A stretch of 44,167 nt of DNA. It comes from Kurthia senegalensis. Its GTDB lineage: Bacteria; Bacillota; Bacilli; Bacillales_A; Planococcaceae. The position numbers and the translations under genes were made by a program. The notes under the pieces were generated by a model. The model did no database searches. It was given only the letters and a program-made list of their open reading frames with translations, and was not told where the DNA came from. Each line of letters opens with the position of its first letter. Position 1 is the first letter of the stretch. This document shows positions 1-8,070 of this stretch, piece by piece. The stretch lies in NCBI RefSeq assembly GCF_000285595.1, contig NZ_HE611068.1:1-44167 (forward strand), in the 5' to 3' direction.

Positions 1-33
1 GGTTCATCGTGTGTCGTTCTTGACGACTTAATA

Positions 34-62
34 ATTATATCATCATAACTTTTTAAAAGCAA
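34..62 (-). promoter_or_regulatory. strong sigma-A promoter, rRNA-operon type, reading out of the window
   Basis: On the minus strand there is a -35 TTGCTT (57-62), a 17-bp spacer and a perfect -10 TATAAT (34-39). Upstream of the -35 lies an A/T-tract region that looks like an UP element. The 30 bases downstream of the -10 contain GTCGTCAAGAACGACACACG, a short hairpin, followed by GATGAACC at the window edge. This layout resembles rRNA operon leaders of Bacillales. The rRNA gene itself would lie outside the window, so the identity of the transcript is inference. Confidence 0.6.
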
Positions 63-134
63 GAACTTTTTTGAAAGTTTTTTATGATGTTTTGTAAGTC
101 ATTTTCTCAAGGACAAGTAATACTATAAACCAAG

Positions 135-162
135 AAACTATTATTCGTCAATAGTTTTTTTT
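135..162. terminator. hairpin with T-tract at the 3' end of the EamA gene
   Basis: AAACTATT (135-142) pairs with AATAGTTT (150-157) across a 7-base loop. On the plus strand it is followed by a run of eight T. The stem overlaps the stop codon of the minus-strand EamA gene. In that gene's direction the tail is only TTTCTTGG, so termination may be weaker there. Confidence 0.5.
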
Positions 163-1032
163 GAAATACTTTTTAATTTTCTTCTCATCGAGTGTATAAA
201 AGATGATTCCCACTATAACAATCGCACCACCGATAATTTGAGATCCACGTAACACTTCACTAAATACAAAGAAAGCTAACAAGGAAGCCCCGACCGGTTC
301 AAATAGAATGGCAATAGAAATAACATTAGCGGATATGTACTGTAAAGCCCAATTAAATAAATTATGCCCTAACAAATTCGGAACAATCGCTAATAATAAA
401 AACCAAAACCAATCAATGCTTGCGTAAGGTCCAAACTTCTCTCCCTTCACAATCATATAAATAGCTAAAGTGACCGCGCTCACAAAATAAACAAGAAGGG
501 TATATGTAGTAGAAGATACATTTTTTCTAGCACTTTGCCCACAAAGCATATAAAAAGAAATTAATGCACACGCTGCTAACGCCAAAAAGTCCCCCCATAA
601 AGCTGTGCCACCAACTTTAAAATCGCCCCACCCAATCAAAACACTTCCGATAATTGTAATGGTTGCAGCGATGATGGTCTTTCGTGTAATAGCTTCTTTA
701 AATAATACGTATGTACCGACAATCGTAAACAATGGTTGTAACGTTACAAGTACCGTCGAACTCGCAACCGATGTGTAATTCAACGATTCAAACCATAATA
801 TAAAATGAAAAGCTAAAAATATACCCGATAAGGTCATAATCACATAATCATTTCTCTTTATATGTTTTATTTCATGACGGTGTTTCACTAAAAATAGCGG
901 CAACATCAATAACACAGAAAACAGCATACGATAAAAAGCAATCGCTCCTGATTCAGCATTAGCTAATTTCACAAAAATGGCAGATGATGCAACAGATAAT
1001 ACGCCAATTAAAACGAATAAATACGGACGCAT
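148..1032 (-). CDS. EamA/DMT-family permease
   Basis: This is a membrane transporter of the drug/metabolite transporter superfamily, with two tandem EamA domains of about five helices each (about 294 residues, the usual length). Visible family features are the early SSAIFVKLA segment, the FHFILWFESLNYTS segment closing the first repeat, and GASLLAFFVFSE in the second repeat. The ATG at 1032 is preferred over an upstream one at 1086 because a GGAGAG ribosome site sits just ahead of it. Substrates of this family (metabolite or amino-acid export) cannot be predicted from sequence. It is divergent from the MgtC-like gene, so the two share a short promoter region. Confidence 0.85.
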   Translation of the reverse strand: MRPYLFVLIGVLSVASSAIFVKLANAESGAIAFYRMLFSVLLMLPLFLVKHRHEIKHIKRNDYVIMTLSGIFLAFHFILWFESLNYTSVASSTVLVTLQPLFTIVGTYVLFKEAITRKTIIAATITIIGSVLIGWGDFKVGGTALWGDFLALAACALISFYMLCGQSARKNVSSTTYTLLVYFVSAVTLAIYMIVKGEKFGPYASIDWFWFLLLAIVPNLLGHNLFNWALQYISANVISIAILFEPVGASLLAFFVFSEVLRGSQIIGGAIVIVGIIFYTLDEKKIKKYFKKNY

Positions 1033-1142
1033 AAAAACTCTCCTTTTTTCCAACATTTTACTAAAAGTATTGTAGAATGAAATCATTCCTATTTCGTAAA
1101 AATACGAAGTCTATTTATCGTACCATAAGGAGGCTGATTATT

Positions 1143-1859
1143 TTGGATTGGTTAACAGATTATAGTCTTTTAAAAGAAGTAAGTATTAAATTAATCATTG
1201 CCGCAACATTAAGTTTGATTATTGGCGTAGAACGGGAATTAAAGAAAAAGCCTGTCGGTTTGAAAACAAGCTTAGTAATTGCAACCTTCAGTTGCTTGCT
1301 AACGATTATTTCTATGGAGTCGGTATTACGTGCCACACCTGTTGAAGGAATTAACGTAACGATGGACCCGCTTCGCTTAGCAGCTCAGATTGTTAGTGGG
1401 ATTGGTTTCCTTGGAGCTGGCGTCATTCTTCATCGTACGAACGATAGCATTACTGGTTTGACGACAGCTGCTATGATTTGGGGCGCTGCAGGAATCGGTA
1501 TTGCAGTAGGTGCTGGTTTTTATCTTCCTGCGACAATTGCCGTTTTGCTCGTACTAATCGGTGTTGAAGTCATCGCCCCTCTCTTCTTTCACTGGGGCCC
1601 TTCCCATTTAAGAAGAAAAGATATTTTGCTCACTGTACAAATTAGTGATGTTCAATGTATCGAAGATTTAATACACTATTTGAAAGAAAAAAATTTCACT
1701 GTAGAAGATTTGCATATTAAAGATGAATGGCAACAAGATGCATTCGTTCATATTATTACGATGCAGCTCTCATCCGAACTCGCTGCAGATCCTTTCGTCA
1801 TGTATCGAGCTATTCGTGAACTTTCATTTATTAATGCAGCTGAAATTAGATTATCTTAA
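1143..1859 (+). CDS. MgtC/SapB-family membrane protein
   Basis: The protein has about 238 residues. An N-terminal MgtC domain of four to five hydrophobic segments carries the family signatures IIGVERELKKKPVGLKTS and SGIGFLGAGVILH. A cytoplasmic C-terminal part of about 80 residues (from about 155) looks like an ACT-type regulatory fold. MgtC proteins are linked to growth in low magnesium and to modulation of membrane ATPase; the role here is inferred. The start is set at TTG 1143 because AAGGAGG (1127-1133) lies nine bases upstream. An upstream in-frame ATG at 1077 has no ribosome site and would add 22 basic residues. Confidence 0.85.
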   Translation: MDWLTDYSLLKEVSIKLIIAATLSLIIGVERELKKKPVGLKTSLVIATFSCLLTIISMESVLRATPVEGINVTMDPLRLAAQIVSGIGFLGAGVILHRTNDSITGLTTAAMIWGAAGIGIAVGAGFYLPATIAVLLVLIGVEVIAPLFFHWGPSHLRRKDILLTVQISDVQCIEDLIHYLKEKNFTVEDLHIKDEWQQDAFVHIITMQLSSELAADPFVMYRAIRELSFINAAEIRLS

Positions 1860-1876
1860 TAGAAGGAGTGACTATT

Positions 1877-2884
1877 ATGAGTGAATTTTTCACATTGTTA
1901 AAAAAAGGAAATAAGCCTTCCTTATTAGCTGGCTTTGTAAACCTCGTTCTCGGCATTATTAAAGGAGCTGCTTATATTTTGACGGGAAACGTCGCAATGT
2001 TTGCAGAAATGATGCACTCCCTCGGAGATGCTGCGAATCAGTTTTTCGTATTCGTCGGATCGGCACTTTCTAAAAAAGCGCCTACACGTAAGTTCCCTAC
2101 TGGATTCGGACGTGTCATCAACCTCGTTTGTTTATTTGCCGTGTTAGTCGTCGGGATTTTAGCCTATGAAACGATTTTAGAAGGTTGGCATCACATTTTA
2201 CATCCAACATCTTCAACGAAAGTTTGGATTACGTTAAGCGTTTTAGCATTAGGGATTATTTTAGAAGGAACGGTATTGTACAAAGCGTGTACAGAAATTA
2301 CCGTAGATGCAGGTGTACATACACGTGGTCCTGCAGTATTCATTAAAGCATTACGCCATTTAAACAAAGCGAAGCCTGCAACGAAACTTGTTTTCATGGA
2401 AGATACAGTCGCAACAGCAGGGAATGTTCTTGCCTTTATCGCTGTTTTAATTGCCTACTACACACCATTCAGTCAAATTGAAGGAATTGTTTCCATCTTG
2501 ATTGGTATTATGATGTTCTTCGTAGTTGGAATCGTCTTTTTAGAAAACGCACGCGGCGCAATTGGTGAAACAGATGAAGAAATGTTAAATCATATCGCTT
2601 ATCTCGTTTCAGACAATAAAGATGTTCAAGATATTCGTAGACTTGAAGTCATTAAAGAAGGTGAAGCACTTCACGTAGAGTTAATGGCTGAAATTGACCC
2701 AACAGTGACAGTTGCCTATGCAGATGATGTACGAGATGAGTTAATGAAATTAATTTTAGCTCAAAAAAATGTAACACGTGCAACGATTTACTTTGATGAA
2801 GATGACGGTATTACGGATTGGAGCCATATTGGAGAACGTCCAGAGTCTTTAAAAACTGAACATGCGAATTTAAAAACAAAATAA
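1877..2884 (+). CDS. cation diffusion facilitator family transporter
   Basis: This is a membrane divalent-cation/proton antiporter-like protein of the CDF family, about 335 residues. The N-terminal transmembrane domain has the family HxxxD metal motif in helix 2 (MMHSLGDAANQ), followed by FPTGFGR. A further HxxxD-like position is replaced by FMEDTVATAGN in helix 5, where D is retained. A cytoplasmic C-terminal domain begins at about residue 225. The ATG at 1877 is chosen because AGAAGGAG (1861-1868) precedes it; the GTG at 1868 overlaps that site. It follows the MgtC gene by 17 bases, so the two are probably co-transcribed, which fits a shared role in metal homeostasis. The substrate metal is not known. 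Confidence 0.85.
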   Translation: MSEFFTLLKKGNKPSLLAGFVNLVLGIIKGAAYILTGNVAMFAEMMHSLGDAANQFFVFVGSALSKKAPTRKFPTGFGRVINLVCLFAVLVVGILAYETILEGWHHILHPTSSTKVWITLSVLALGIILEGTVLYKACTEITVDAGVHTRGPAVFIKALRHLNKAKPATKLVFMEDTVATAGNVLAFIAVLIAYYTPFSQIEGIVSILIGIMMFFVVGIVFLENARGAIGETDEEMLNHIAYLVSDNKDVQDIRRLEVIKEGEALHVELMAEIDPTVTVAYADDVRDELMKLILAQKNVTRATIYFDEDDGITDWSHIGERPESLKTEHANLKTK

Positions 2885-2908
2885 GCGCAACGTAAAGGAG
2901 ACGCTTAC

Positions 2909-3613
2909 ATGTCAAACACATATGTCATTGGTGATATTCACGGAGAACTTACACTCGTGAATGCATTGCTACAAAAAATTCATATAGACTTTCAAAAAGA
3001 TCGGCTCATTTTTCTCGGCGATTACATCGACCGTGGACCTGCTTCAAAAGAAGTGCTTTCACTAATGGAAGAACTACAGCAAAAAGGTGCATATTGTTTA
3101 ATGGGGAATCATGAGCATATTATGCTTTCTGTTTTTACACATGCGAACGCACGGAAGTTTGAACATTGGGTTACAGTAGCTGGTGGACGTGCAACACTTG
3201 AGAGCTATGGTTATTCCCCTTCTTATATAGAAGAACATTTATTTAAAGAAGCGTATACAGATGAGACGTTGCATAAACATCTTCGCTTTATTGAAACATT
3301 GCTTCCTTATTTCGAAAAAGAAGATACGATTTTCGTACACGGTGGTGTCGACCCAGAGAAAGATGTGAAAGAAACACCTGTTGACCAACTTCTTTGGATT
3401 CGAGAAGAGTTCCATTTGAATTATCATGGCACGAAAACAATTGTGTTCGGTCATACGCCAACGTCAATTCTTCATAAAGATAAAAACAATCATTCTCCGT
3501 ACTTCGGAGAAAATCGTATTATCGGAATCGATGGTGGCGCTGTATTCGGTGGTCAACTCCATTGCTTAGTACTCCCAAGTAAGCAAGTCATCTCGGTTTC
3601 TAAAAAAGAATAA
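2909..3613 (+). CDS. metallophosphoesterase, PrpA/PrpE-type serine/threonine phosphatase family
   Basis: A 234-residue cytoplasmic phosphoesterase with the complete calcineurin-like metal signature near the N-terminus: GDIHGE (8-13), GDYIDRG (about 37-43) and GNHEH (about 66-70). A distal histidine motif is FGHTP (about 180). Length and motif spacing match bacterial PPP-type protein phosphatases; a dinucleotide polyphosphate substrate is also possible in this family. The start has an AAAGGAG site ten bases upstream. It lies 24 bases after the CDF gene and ends at a strong terminator, so it is probably the last gene of the three-gene unit. Confidence 0.85.
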   Translation: MSNTYVIGDIHGELTLVNALLQKIHIDFQKDRLIFLGDYIDRGPASKEVLSLMEELQQKGAYCLMGNHEHIMLSVFTHANARKFEHWVTVAGGRATLESYGYSPSYIEEHLFKEAYTDETLHKHLRFIETLLPYFEKEDTIFVHGGVDPEKDVKETPVDQLLWIREEFHLNYHGTKTIVFGHTPTSILHKDKNNHSPYFGENRIIGIDGGAVFGGQLHCLVLPSKQVISVSKKE

Positions 3614-3646
3614 AAAAAGCTGATGCGATGGCATCAGCTTTTTTTA
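3612..3646. terminator. bidirectional intrinsic terminator
   Basis: A perfect stem GCTGATGC (3619-3626) / GCATCAGC (3631-3638) with loop GATG is flanked by A7 on the left and T7 on the right. It can serve both the plus-strand phosphoesterase gene and the minus-strand glutamate dehydrogenase gene. Confidence 0.9.
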
Positions 3647-3652
3647 TGAAAA

Positions 3653-4897
3653 TTAAACCCAACCGCGGAAACGAGAAGCTTCAGCTGTTTTACGAACACC
3701 GACCATATAAGCCGCTAAACGCATATCAATTTTTCGAGAAGTCGCTACATTATAAATATTTTCAAAAGCATCAACCATTTTTTTATGTAGCTTTTCAAAT
3801 ACTTCTTCTTCCGTCCAATAATAACCTTGATTGTTTTGTACCCATTCGAAATACGATACCGTTACTCCACCAGATGAAGCAAGTACGTCTGGCACGAGTA
3901 GAATACCACGTTCCGTTAAAATTTTAGTCGCTTCTGTTGTCGTTGGACCATTTGCAGCTTCTACGACAATTTTCGCTTTAATATTATGTGCATTCTCTGC
4001 TGTAATTTGGTTTTCAATTGCAGCTGGCACTAAAATATCACATTCAAGTTCTAACAACTCTTCATTAGAAATGGTGTTCTCAAATAAATTTGTAACCGTT
4101 CCGAAACTATCTCGGCGATCTAATAAATAATCAATGTCTAAACCATCTTCATCGTATAATGCACCGTTCGCATCTGAAATACCGACTACTTTTGCGCCTA
4201 AATCGTTCATGAATTTCGCTAAGAAACTACCCGCGTTCCCGAAACCTTGAATAACGACGCGTGCGCCTTTAATTTCTAAATCGCGTTTTTTCGCCGCTTC
4301 TTCAATGACGATTGTGACACCTTGAGCAGTCGCACGGTCACGACCTTGTGAACCACCAAGGACGATTGGCTTCCCTGTAATAAAACCAGGTGAATTGAAT
4401 TCATCCATACGGCTATACTCATCCATCATCCAAGCCATAATTTGTGCGTTCGTGAAAACGTCCGGTGCTGGAATATCTTTTGTCGGCCCAACAATTTGAC
4501 TCGTTGCACGAACGTATCCACGGCTTAAACGTTCTAACTCACCCATCGACATTTGACGAGGGTCACAAATGACGCCACCTTTACCACCACCATATGGTAA
4601 GTCCACGATGCCTGCTTTTAATGTCATCCACATAGATAACGCCTTCACTTCTTCTTCTGATACGTTCGGATGGAAACGTACGCCACCCTTTGTAGGGCCA
4701 ACCGCATCATTATGTTGTGCGCGATATCCTGTAAACACTTTAATGGAACCGTCATCCATACGGACAGGGATTCGCACTTGTAACATACGAAGTGGCTCTT
4801 TTAAAAGTTCATACATTGCTTCATCATAGCCTAATTTTTGAAGAGCTTCTTTTATGATTGCTTGCGTTGATGTGAATAGGTTTAGATTTTCTGCCAT
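3653..4897 (-). CDS. gudB: NAD-type glutamate dehydrogenase
   Basis: A 414-residue hexameric-type glutamate dehydrogenase, which oxidatively deaminates glutamate to 2-oxoglutarate and ammonia. The catalytic region LPYGGGKGGV (about 100-110) and the nucleotide-binding loop GFGNAGSF (about 218-225) are intact, and the length equals RocG/GudB. No tandem 9-bp duplication like that of cryptic laboratory gudB is seen, so it should be active. A possible minus-strand -10 TACAAT lies about 60 bases upstream of the start. A loosely CcpA-like sequence (two mismatches to the consensus) is at 5006-5019. Whether it is the RocG or the GudB paralogue cannot be told from sequence alone. Confidence 0.9.
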   Translation of the reverse strand: MAENLNLFTSTQAIIKEALQKLGYDEAMYELLKEPLRMLQVRIPVRMDDGSIKVFTGYRAQHNDAVGPTKGGVRFHPNVSEEEVKALSMWMTLKAGIVDLPYGGGKGGVICDPRQMSMGELERLSRGYVRATSQIVGPTKDIPAPDVFTNAQIMAWMMDEYSRMDEFNSPGFITGKPIVLGGSQGRDRATAQGVTIVIEEAAKKRDLEIKGARVVIQGFGNAGSFLAKFMNDLGAKVVGISDANGALYDEDGLDIDYLLDRRDSFGTVTNLFENTISNEELLELECDILVPAAIENQITAENAHNIKAKIVVEAANGPTTTEATKILTERGILLVPDVLASSGGVTVSYFEWVQNNQGYYWTEEEVFEKLHKKMVDAFENIYNVATSRKIDMRLAAYMVGVRKTAEASRFRGWV

Positions 4898-5035
4898 TGT
4901 AATTCCTCGCCTCTTTGCTTATTTATTAGATTACCAATATCGCCCATATTGTAACATACAAATTGACGCTTTGTAGACTATTTCTACTTACTTTTACGAA
5001 TATTTTTAAAACGGTTACATAAAACGTCTTCTAAT

Positions 5036-5083
5036 AAAAAAGAAGCAAGGAAATGCATGATTCTTTCTACATCTCCTCACTTC
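5036..5083 (-). terminator. terminator after the S1-domain gene
   Basis: On the minus strand GAAGTGAGGA pairs with TCCTTGCTTC (5074-5083 with 5042-5051, two G-U pairs) and is followed by TTTTTTATTAG. The stem begins at the stop codon of the yugI-like gene. Confidence 0.65.
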
Positions 5084-5464
5084 TTATTTCATGCCTGACT
5101 GTTCAATCCACTCTCCTAATTTTTCTTTAAGAGATTGAAACCCAACGGAGTCTTTCTCATCTACGCGGGCTTGCAAAGATTTACGTGGCATGTGCTCTTT
5201 TCGTTTAGCAGGTTTTTGTTGTAAAGCACGCAATGACAGACTAATTTTTTCGTCGTTATCTGCTATGTCTAAAACTTTGACACGAACAGTATCTCCAACG
5301 CTAATATGATCGCCAATGCTTTTTACAAAGCCGTAAGTAATTTCAGAAATATGAACTAACCCTTGCGTATTAACATCCAATGCAACGAATGCTCCATAAG
5401 GCTGAATACCCGTGACTTTGCCTGTAACAATATCGCCTACTTTATATTTGTTAGACATCGTCAT
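5084..5464 (-). CDS. yugI: S1 RNA-binding domain protein, general stress protein 13 family (YugI)
   Basis: A single N-terminal S1 domain fills residues about 5-75 (KVGDIVTGKVTGIQPYGAFVAL, VHISEI, VKVLDI, KISLSLRAL) and is followed by a basic, probably flexible tail. The 126-residue length fits GSP13/YugI. These proteins bind RNA or ribosomes and act as post-transcriptional regulators or stress proteins. Two ATGs six bases apart (5464 and 5458) are possible starts and neither has a strong ribosome site. The yugI-yugE-patB neighbourhood matches B. subtilis and supports the assignment. Confidence 0.85.
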   Translation of the reverse strand: MTMSNKYKVGDIVTGKVTGIQPYGAFVALDVNTQGLVHISEITYGFVKSIGDHISVGDTVRVKVLDIADNDEKISLSLRALQQKPAKRKEHMPRKSLQARVDEKDSVGFQSLKEKLGEWIEQSGMK

Positions 5465-5595
5465 CCCACTTTCCCGAATTCCCTTTGTTCTTATATACTA
5501 TGCAAGAATATTATACCATAGACGATTAGACCCGACAAAAATTCTCGGTTATTTCTGAAAATATATATAATTCTATTTTAGGTTCATTAAAATAA

Positions 5596-5626
5596 AAACG
5601 AGAACGATTTTTGCAAATCGCCCTCG
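5596..5626 (-). terminator. intrinsic terminator after yugE
   Basis: On the minus strand CGAGGGCGATTT (5615-5626) pairs with AAATCGTTCTCG (5599-5610), with two G-U or mismatch positions, and is followed by TTTTTATTTT. It lies 33 bases after the yugE stop. Confidence 0.75.
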
Positions 5627-5658
5627 CTTCTTAAAAAAAGAATTCTCAACCTATCCAT

Positions 5659-5931
5659 CTACTTAATAACGCATTTCGTTTCAAATTTTAATCCGATTAA
5701 TTTATATGAAATGTCCACGCATTTTTCAAGCGGAATCCATTCTTCAAAAGATTGCTCATATACGTTTTGAATAACCTTCCCTAATTCAGAAGGGTCATCG
5801 ATTGTTTGTAAAGCTGCTACAACGTCTGCTGCTTCTGTCGCATAGTCAAAACCCTCTAAATTAAACGGATTCCATTGAACCACAATACGTACCGCTTTTT
5901 GATTCATTTGAATCGTATCCATATTGTCCAT
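5659..5931 (-). CDS. yugE: DUF1871 family protein (YugE)
   Basis: A small soluble protein of about 90 residues with the DUF1871 pattern: WNPFNLEG near the N-terminus, YATEAADV, then a helical segment ending in SFEEWIP. Members are single-domain helical proteins without known function. The ATG at 5931 is preferred because AGGTGG precedes it at suitable distance; the GTG at 5940 lies within that site. The position between yugI and patB matches B. subtilis. It is divergent from patB. Confidence 0.75.
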   Translation of the reverse strand: MDNMDTIQMNQKAVRIVVQWNPFNLEGFDYATEAADVVAALQTIDDPSELGKVIQNVYEQSFEEWIPLEKCVDISYKLIGLKFETKCVIK

Positions 5932-6014
5932 AGCTTCCACCTATCTGTTTGCTTTATTCATACTCGATATAATAACATAAATACAAAATAGTCCAAACGA
6001 AATGAGGTTTGAAA

Positions 6015-7193
6015 ATGAATTTATTTGATGAAGTCATTGAAAGACGCGATACCGGTTCACTGAAATGGGACCGCATGCAAGCTATTTACAACCGCGTAAT
6101 TCCGGAGGATACGATTCCGCTTTGGATTGCTGATATGGATTTCGCTGCCCCTCGTTGTATACGAGAGGCGATCGACCAAAAATTACAGCACGGTGTTTTC
6201 GGATATTCTTTTGAAAATGACGCGTGCCAACAAGCTATTATTCACTGGCTTGCGACGCAACATGACACAGTCATTCAACCGGAGTGGATTTTGTATCATC
6301 AAGGTGTCGTTCCTGCTATCGGTGCAGTTGTCGATGCTTTTACGAAAAAAGGCGATCACATTTTAATGACTGAACCAATTTACCCACCTTTTTTCCACGT
6401 ACCCGAACAGATGGATCGAACAGCCGTCTATTGCCCATTAAAAGAAGAAGACGGTACGTACACGCTTGATTTTGCATTATTTGAACAAGCGTTACGTGAT
6501 GAGAAAGTGACATTGTTCATTTTATGTCACCCACACAATCCAATTGGCTTCACGTGGAGTGAATCTGAATTAAAAACGATTGCCGCACTATGTAAAAAAC
6601 ATCATGTACTTTTACTTTCAGATGAAATTCATAGCGACCTCGTACTAAGTAGTGAGAAACATGTTCCTTTATTGAAAGCAGCAGAACAAACCGACCATAT
6701 TATTTCTCTTTTTGCACCGACGAAAACATTTAATATCGCAGGTATTCATGCAGCATTCATTTTCGTTCCAGACGCAGCTAGACGCTTAACGTTGAAAAAA
6801 TATTTTGAACGTCATTTCATTAGCAGTTTAAACGTATTCGCAATCGCTGCAATCGAAGGTGCTTTTTCAGAAGAAGGCGCTCGATGGTTAGCCCAATTAA
6901 AAGATTACTTGCGTACAAATAGTCAGCTTGTAGTAGATGCATTGCAAACTATTCCGGGTGTACGTGTTCAAAAACAACAAGCAACGTATTTAATGTGGAT
7001 TGACTACCGCGATACATTACTTGCCGAAGCGGATATTATGAATGCACTTCTAGATCACGGCGTCGCACTCGATGCGGGTTCTAAATACGGTGCGCACGGC
7101 AAAGGGTTCCTTCGCCTGAACATCGCTTGTCCGAAAACTACTTTAACAGAGGCACTCGAACGTATCCAAAAAACATTTGCTTCATTTACTTAA
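6015..7193 (+). CDS. patB: PLP-dependent C-S lyase (cystathionine beta-lyase), PatB/MalY family
   Basis: A 392-residue fold-type I aminotransferase-like enzyme. It starts with the family hallmark FDEVIERRDTGSLKWD and has PLWIADMDF at about 31-39, CHPHNPIGFTWS near 175-186 and LLSDEIHSDL near 205. The catalytic lysine lies in FAPTKTFNIAG (about 235-245). PatB cleaves C-S bonds of cystathionine and of cysteine conjugates to pyruvate, ammonia and a thiol. The start is ATG 6015 with ATGAGGT six bases upstream; an in-frame TTG at 6009 overlaps that spacing. The kinB-kapB genes that follow patB in B. subtilis are missing here. Confidence 0.9.
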   Translation: MNLFDEVIERRDTGSLKWDRMQAIYNRVIPEDTIPLWIADMDFAAPRCIREAIDQKLQHGVFGYSFENDACQQAIIHWLATQHDTVIQPEWILYHQGVVPAIGAVVDAFTKKGDHILMTEPIYPPFFHVPEQMDRTAVYCPLKEEDGTYTLDFALFEQALRDEKVTLFILCHPHNPIGFTWSESELKTIAALCKKHHVLLLSDEIHSDLVLSSEKHVPLLKAAEQTDHIISLFAPTKTFNIAGIHAAFIFVPDAARRLTLKKYFERHFISSLNVFAIAAIEGAFSEEGARWLAQLKDYLRTNSQLVVDALQTIPGVRVQKQQATYLMWIDYRDTLLAEADIMNALLDHGVALDAGSKYGAHGKGFLRLNIACPKTTLTEALERIQKTFASFT

Positions 7194-7198
7194 ACGAA

Positions 7199-7311
7199 AA
7201 AAGGCTGGCACAAAACCCTAGTCAATAAGAATGGATAATAAAAATGACGCTGCCTATAGACAGCGTCATTTTTATTTAAGTTATGCGACATTATGTCCCA
7301 AACTCTTTTAT
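7199..7311 (+). repeat. hairpin repeat family copy 1, with inverted ends
   Basis: It starts with a 27-base head (7203-7229; GGCTGGCACAAAACCC then TAGTCAATAAG). This is followed by a perfect hairpin AAAATGACGCTG/CAGCGTCATTTT (about 7240-7273). It closes with TGTCCCAAACTC (7294-7305), an imperfect inverted copy of the head's GGCTGGCACA. The unit sits between convergent patB and ppiB and probably acts as their terminator. The head is shared with copies at 9949, 15342 (minus) and 21110 (minus), while the hairpin stem sequence is unique to this copy. Confidence 0.75.
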
Positions 7312-7312
7312 T

Positions 7313-7900
7313 TTAGTCTTCGATTGTAATAGATTTAATTGAAATTGTTTCTTTTGGTTTGTCTTGGAAACCTTTTTCAACTTTAGCCATTGCGTCAACA
7401 ACATCCATACCGTCAATTACTTGACCGAATACAGTGTGTTTACCGTCTAACCACGGTGTACCACCAAGTTGTTTGTAAGATTTAAGTGCATCTTTTGGCC
7501 AACCGCGAACTTCACATTGTTTGATGATTCCGTTATCTACTGCTTTCGCTTGTACGATAAAGAATTGAGAACCGTTTGTGTTTGGACCTGCGTTTGCCAT
7601 TGATAAAGCACCACGGAAGTTGAATAATTCTTGGTGGAATTCATCTTCGAAGTTGCCACCCCATGCAGATTCGCCGCCCATACCAGTACCAGTTGGATCG
7701 CCACCTTGGATCATGAAGTTTTCAATAATACGGTGGAAAATAACATCATCGTAGTAACCTTTTTTCGCAAGAGTTACAAAGTTTTCAACTGTTTTTGGTG
7801 CTTGTTCTGGGAATAATTTAAAAGTAATCGCACCCATTGTAGTGTCCATTACCATTTTGATTTCGTTTTCTTGAATTTCAGAAGTTAATTGTGGATACAT
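7313..7900 (-). CDS. ppiB: cyclophilin-type peptidyl-prolyl cis-trans isomerase
   Basis: A cytoplasmic prolyl isomerase of 195 residues. Cyclophilin active-site elements are present: the [15 protein letters not shown] block (about 54-68), NGSQFFIV (about 108-115) and a late [16 protein letters not shown] segment (about 150-165). The insertion [20 protein letters not shown] makes it longer than B. subtilis PpiB (about 143 residues) but is common in related genera. There is no signal peptide. The ATG at 7900 follows AAGGAG. Confidence 0.9.
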   Translation of the reverse strand: MYPQLTSEIQENEIKMVMDTTMGAITFKLFPEQAPKTVENFVTLAKKGYYDDVIFHRIIENFMIQGGDPTGTGMGGESAWGGNFEDEFHQELFNFRGALSMANAGPNTNGSQFFIVQAKAVDNGIIKQCEVRGWPKDALKSYKQLGGTPWLDGKHTVFGQVIDGMDVVDAMAKVEKGFQDKPKETISIKSITIED

Positions 7901-8070
7901 CGTATCGCTCCTTAATACAAATTATTATACGCTCATAGTCTAACATACAACGGAGTTTATTTCAGTTAGAAGCACTAAATTCATCTCTTTTTTTCATAAT
8001 TTGCCGATTCTCCATTCTATTTATGCTATTCTTCTTATAGACAAAAAAATAAGTCATGAGGAGGATTCTC

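Noticed and set aside
5006-5019. CcpA catabolite-response-like site upstream of glutamate dehydrogenase
   Set aside because: There are two mismatches to the consensus at conserved positions and it lies more than 100 bases upstream of the start. Kept only as a remark.
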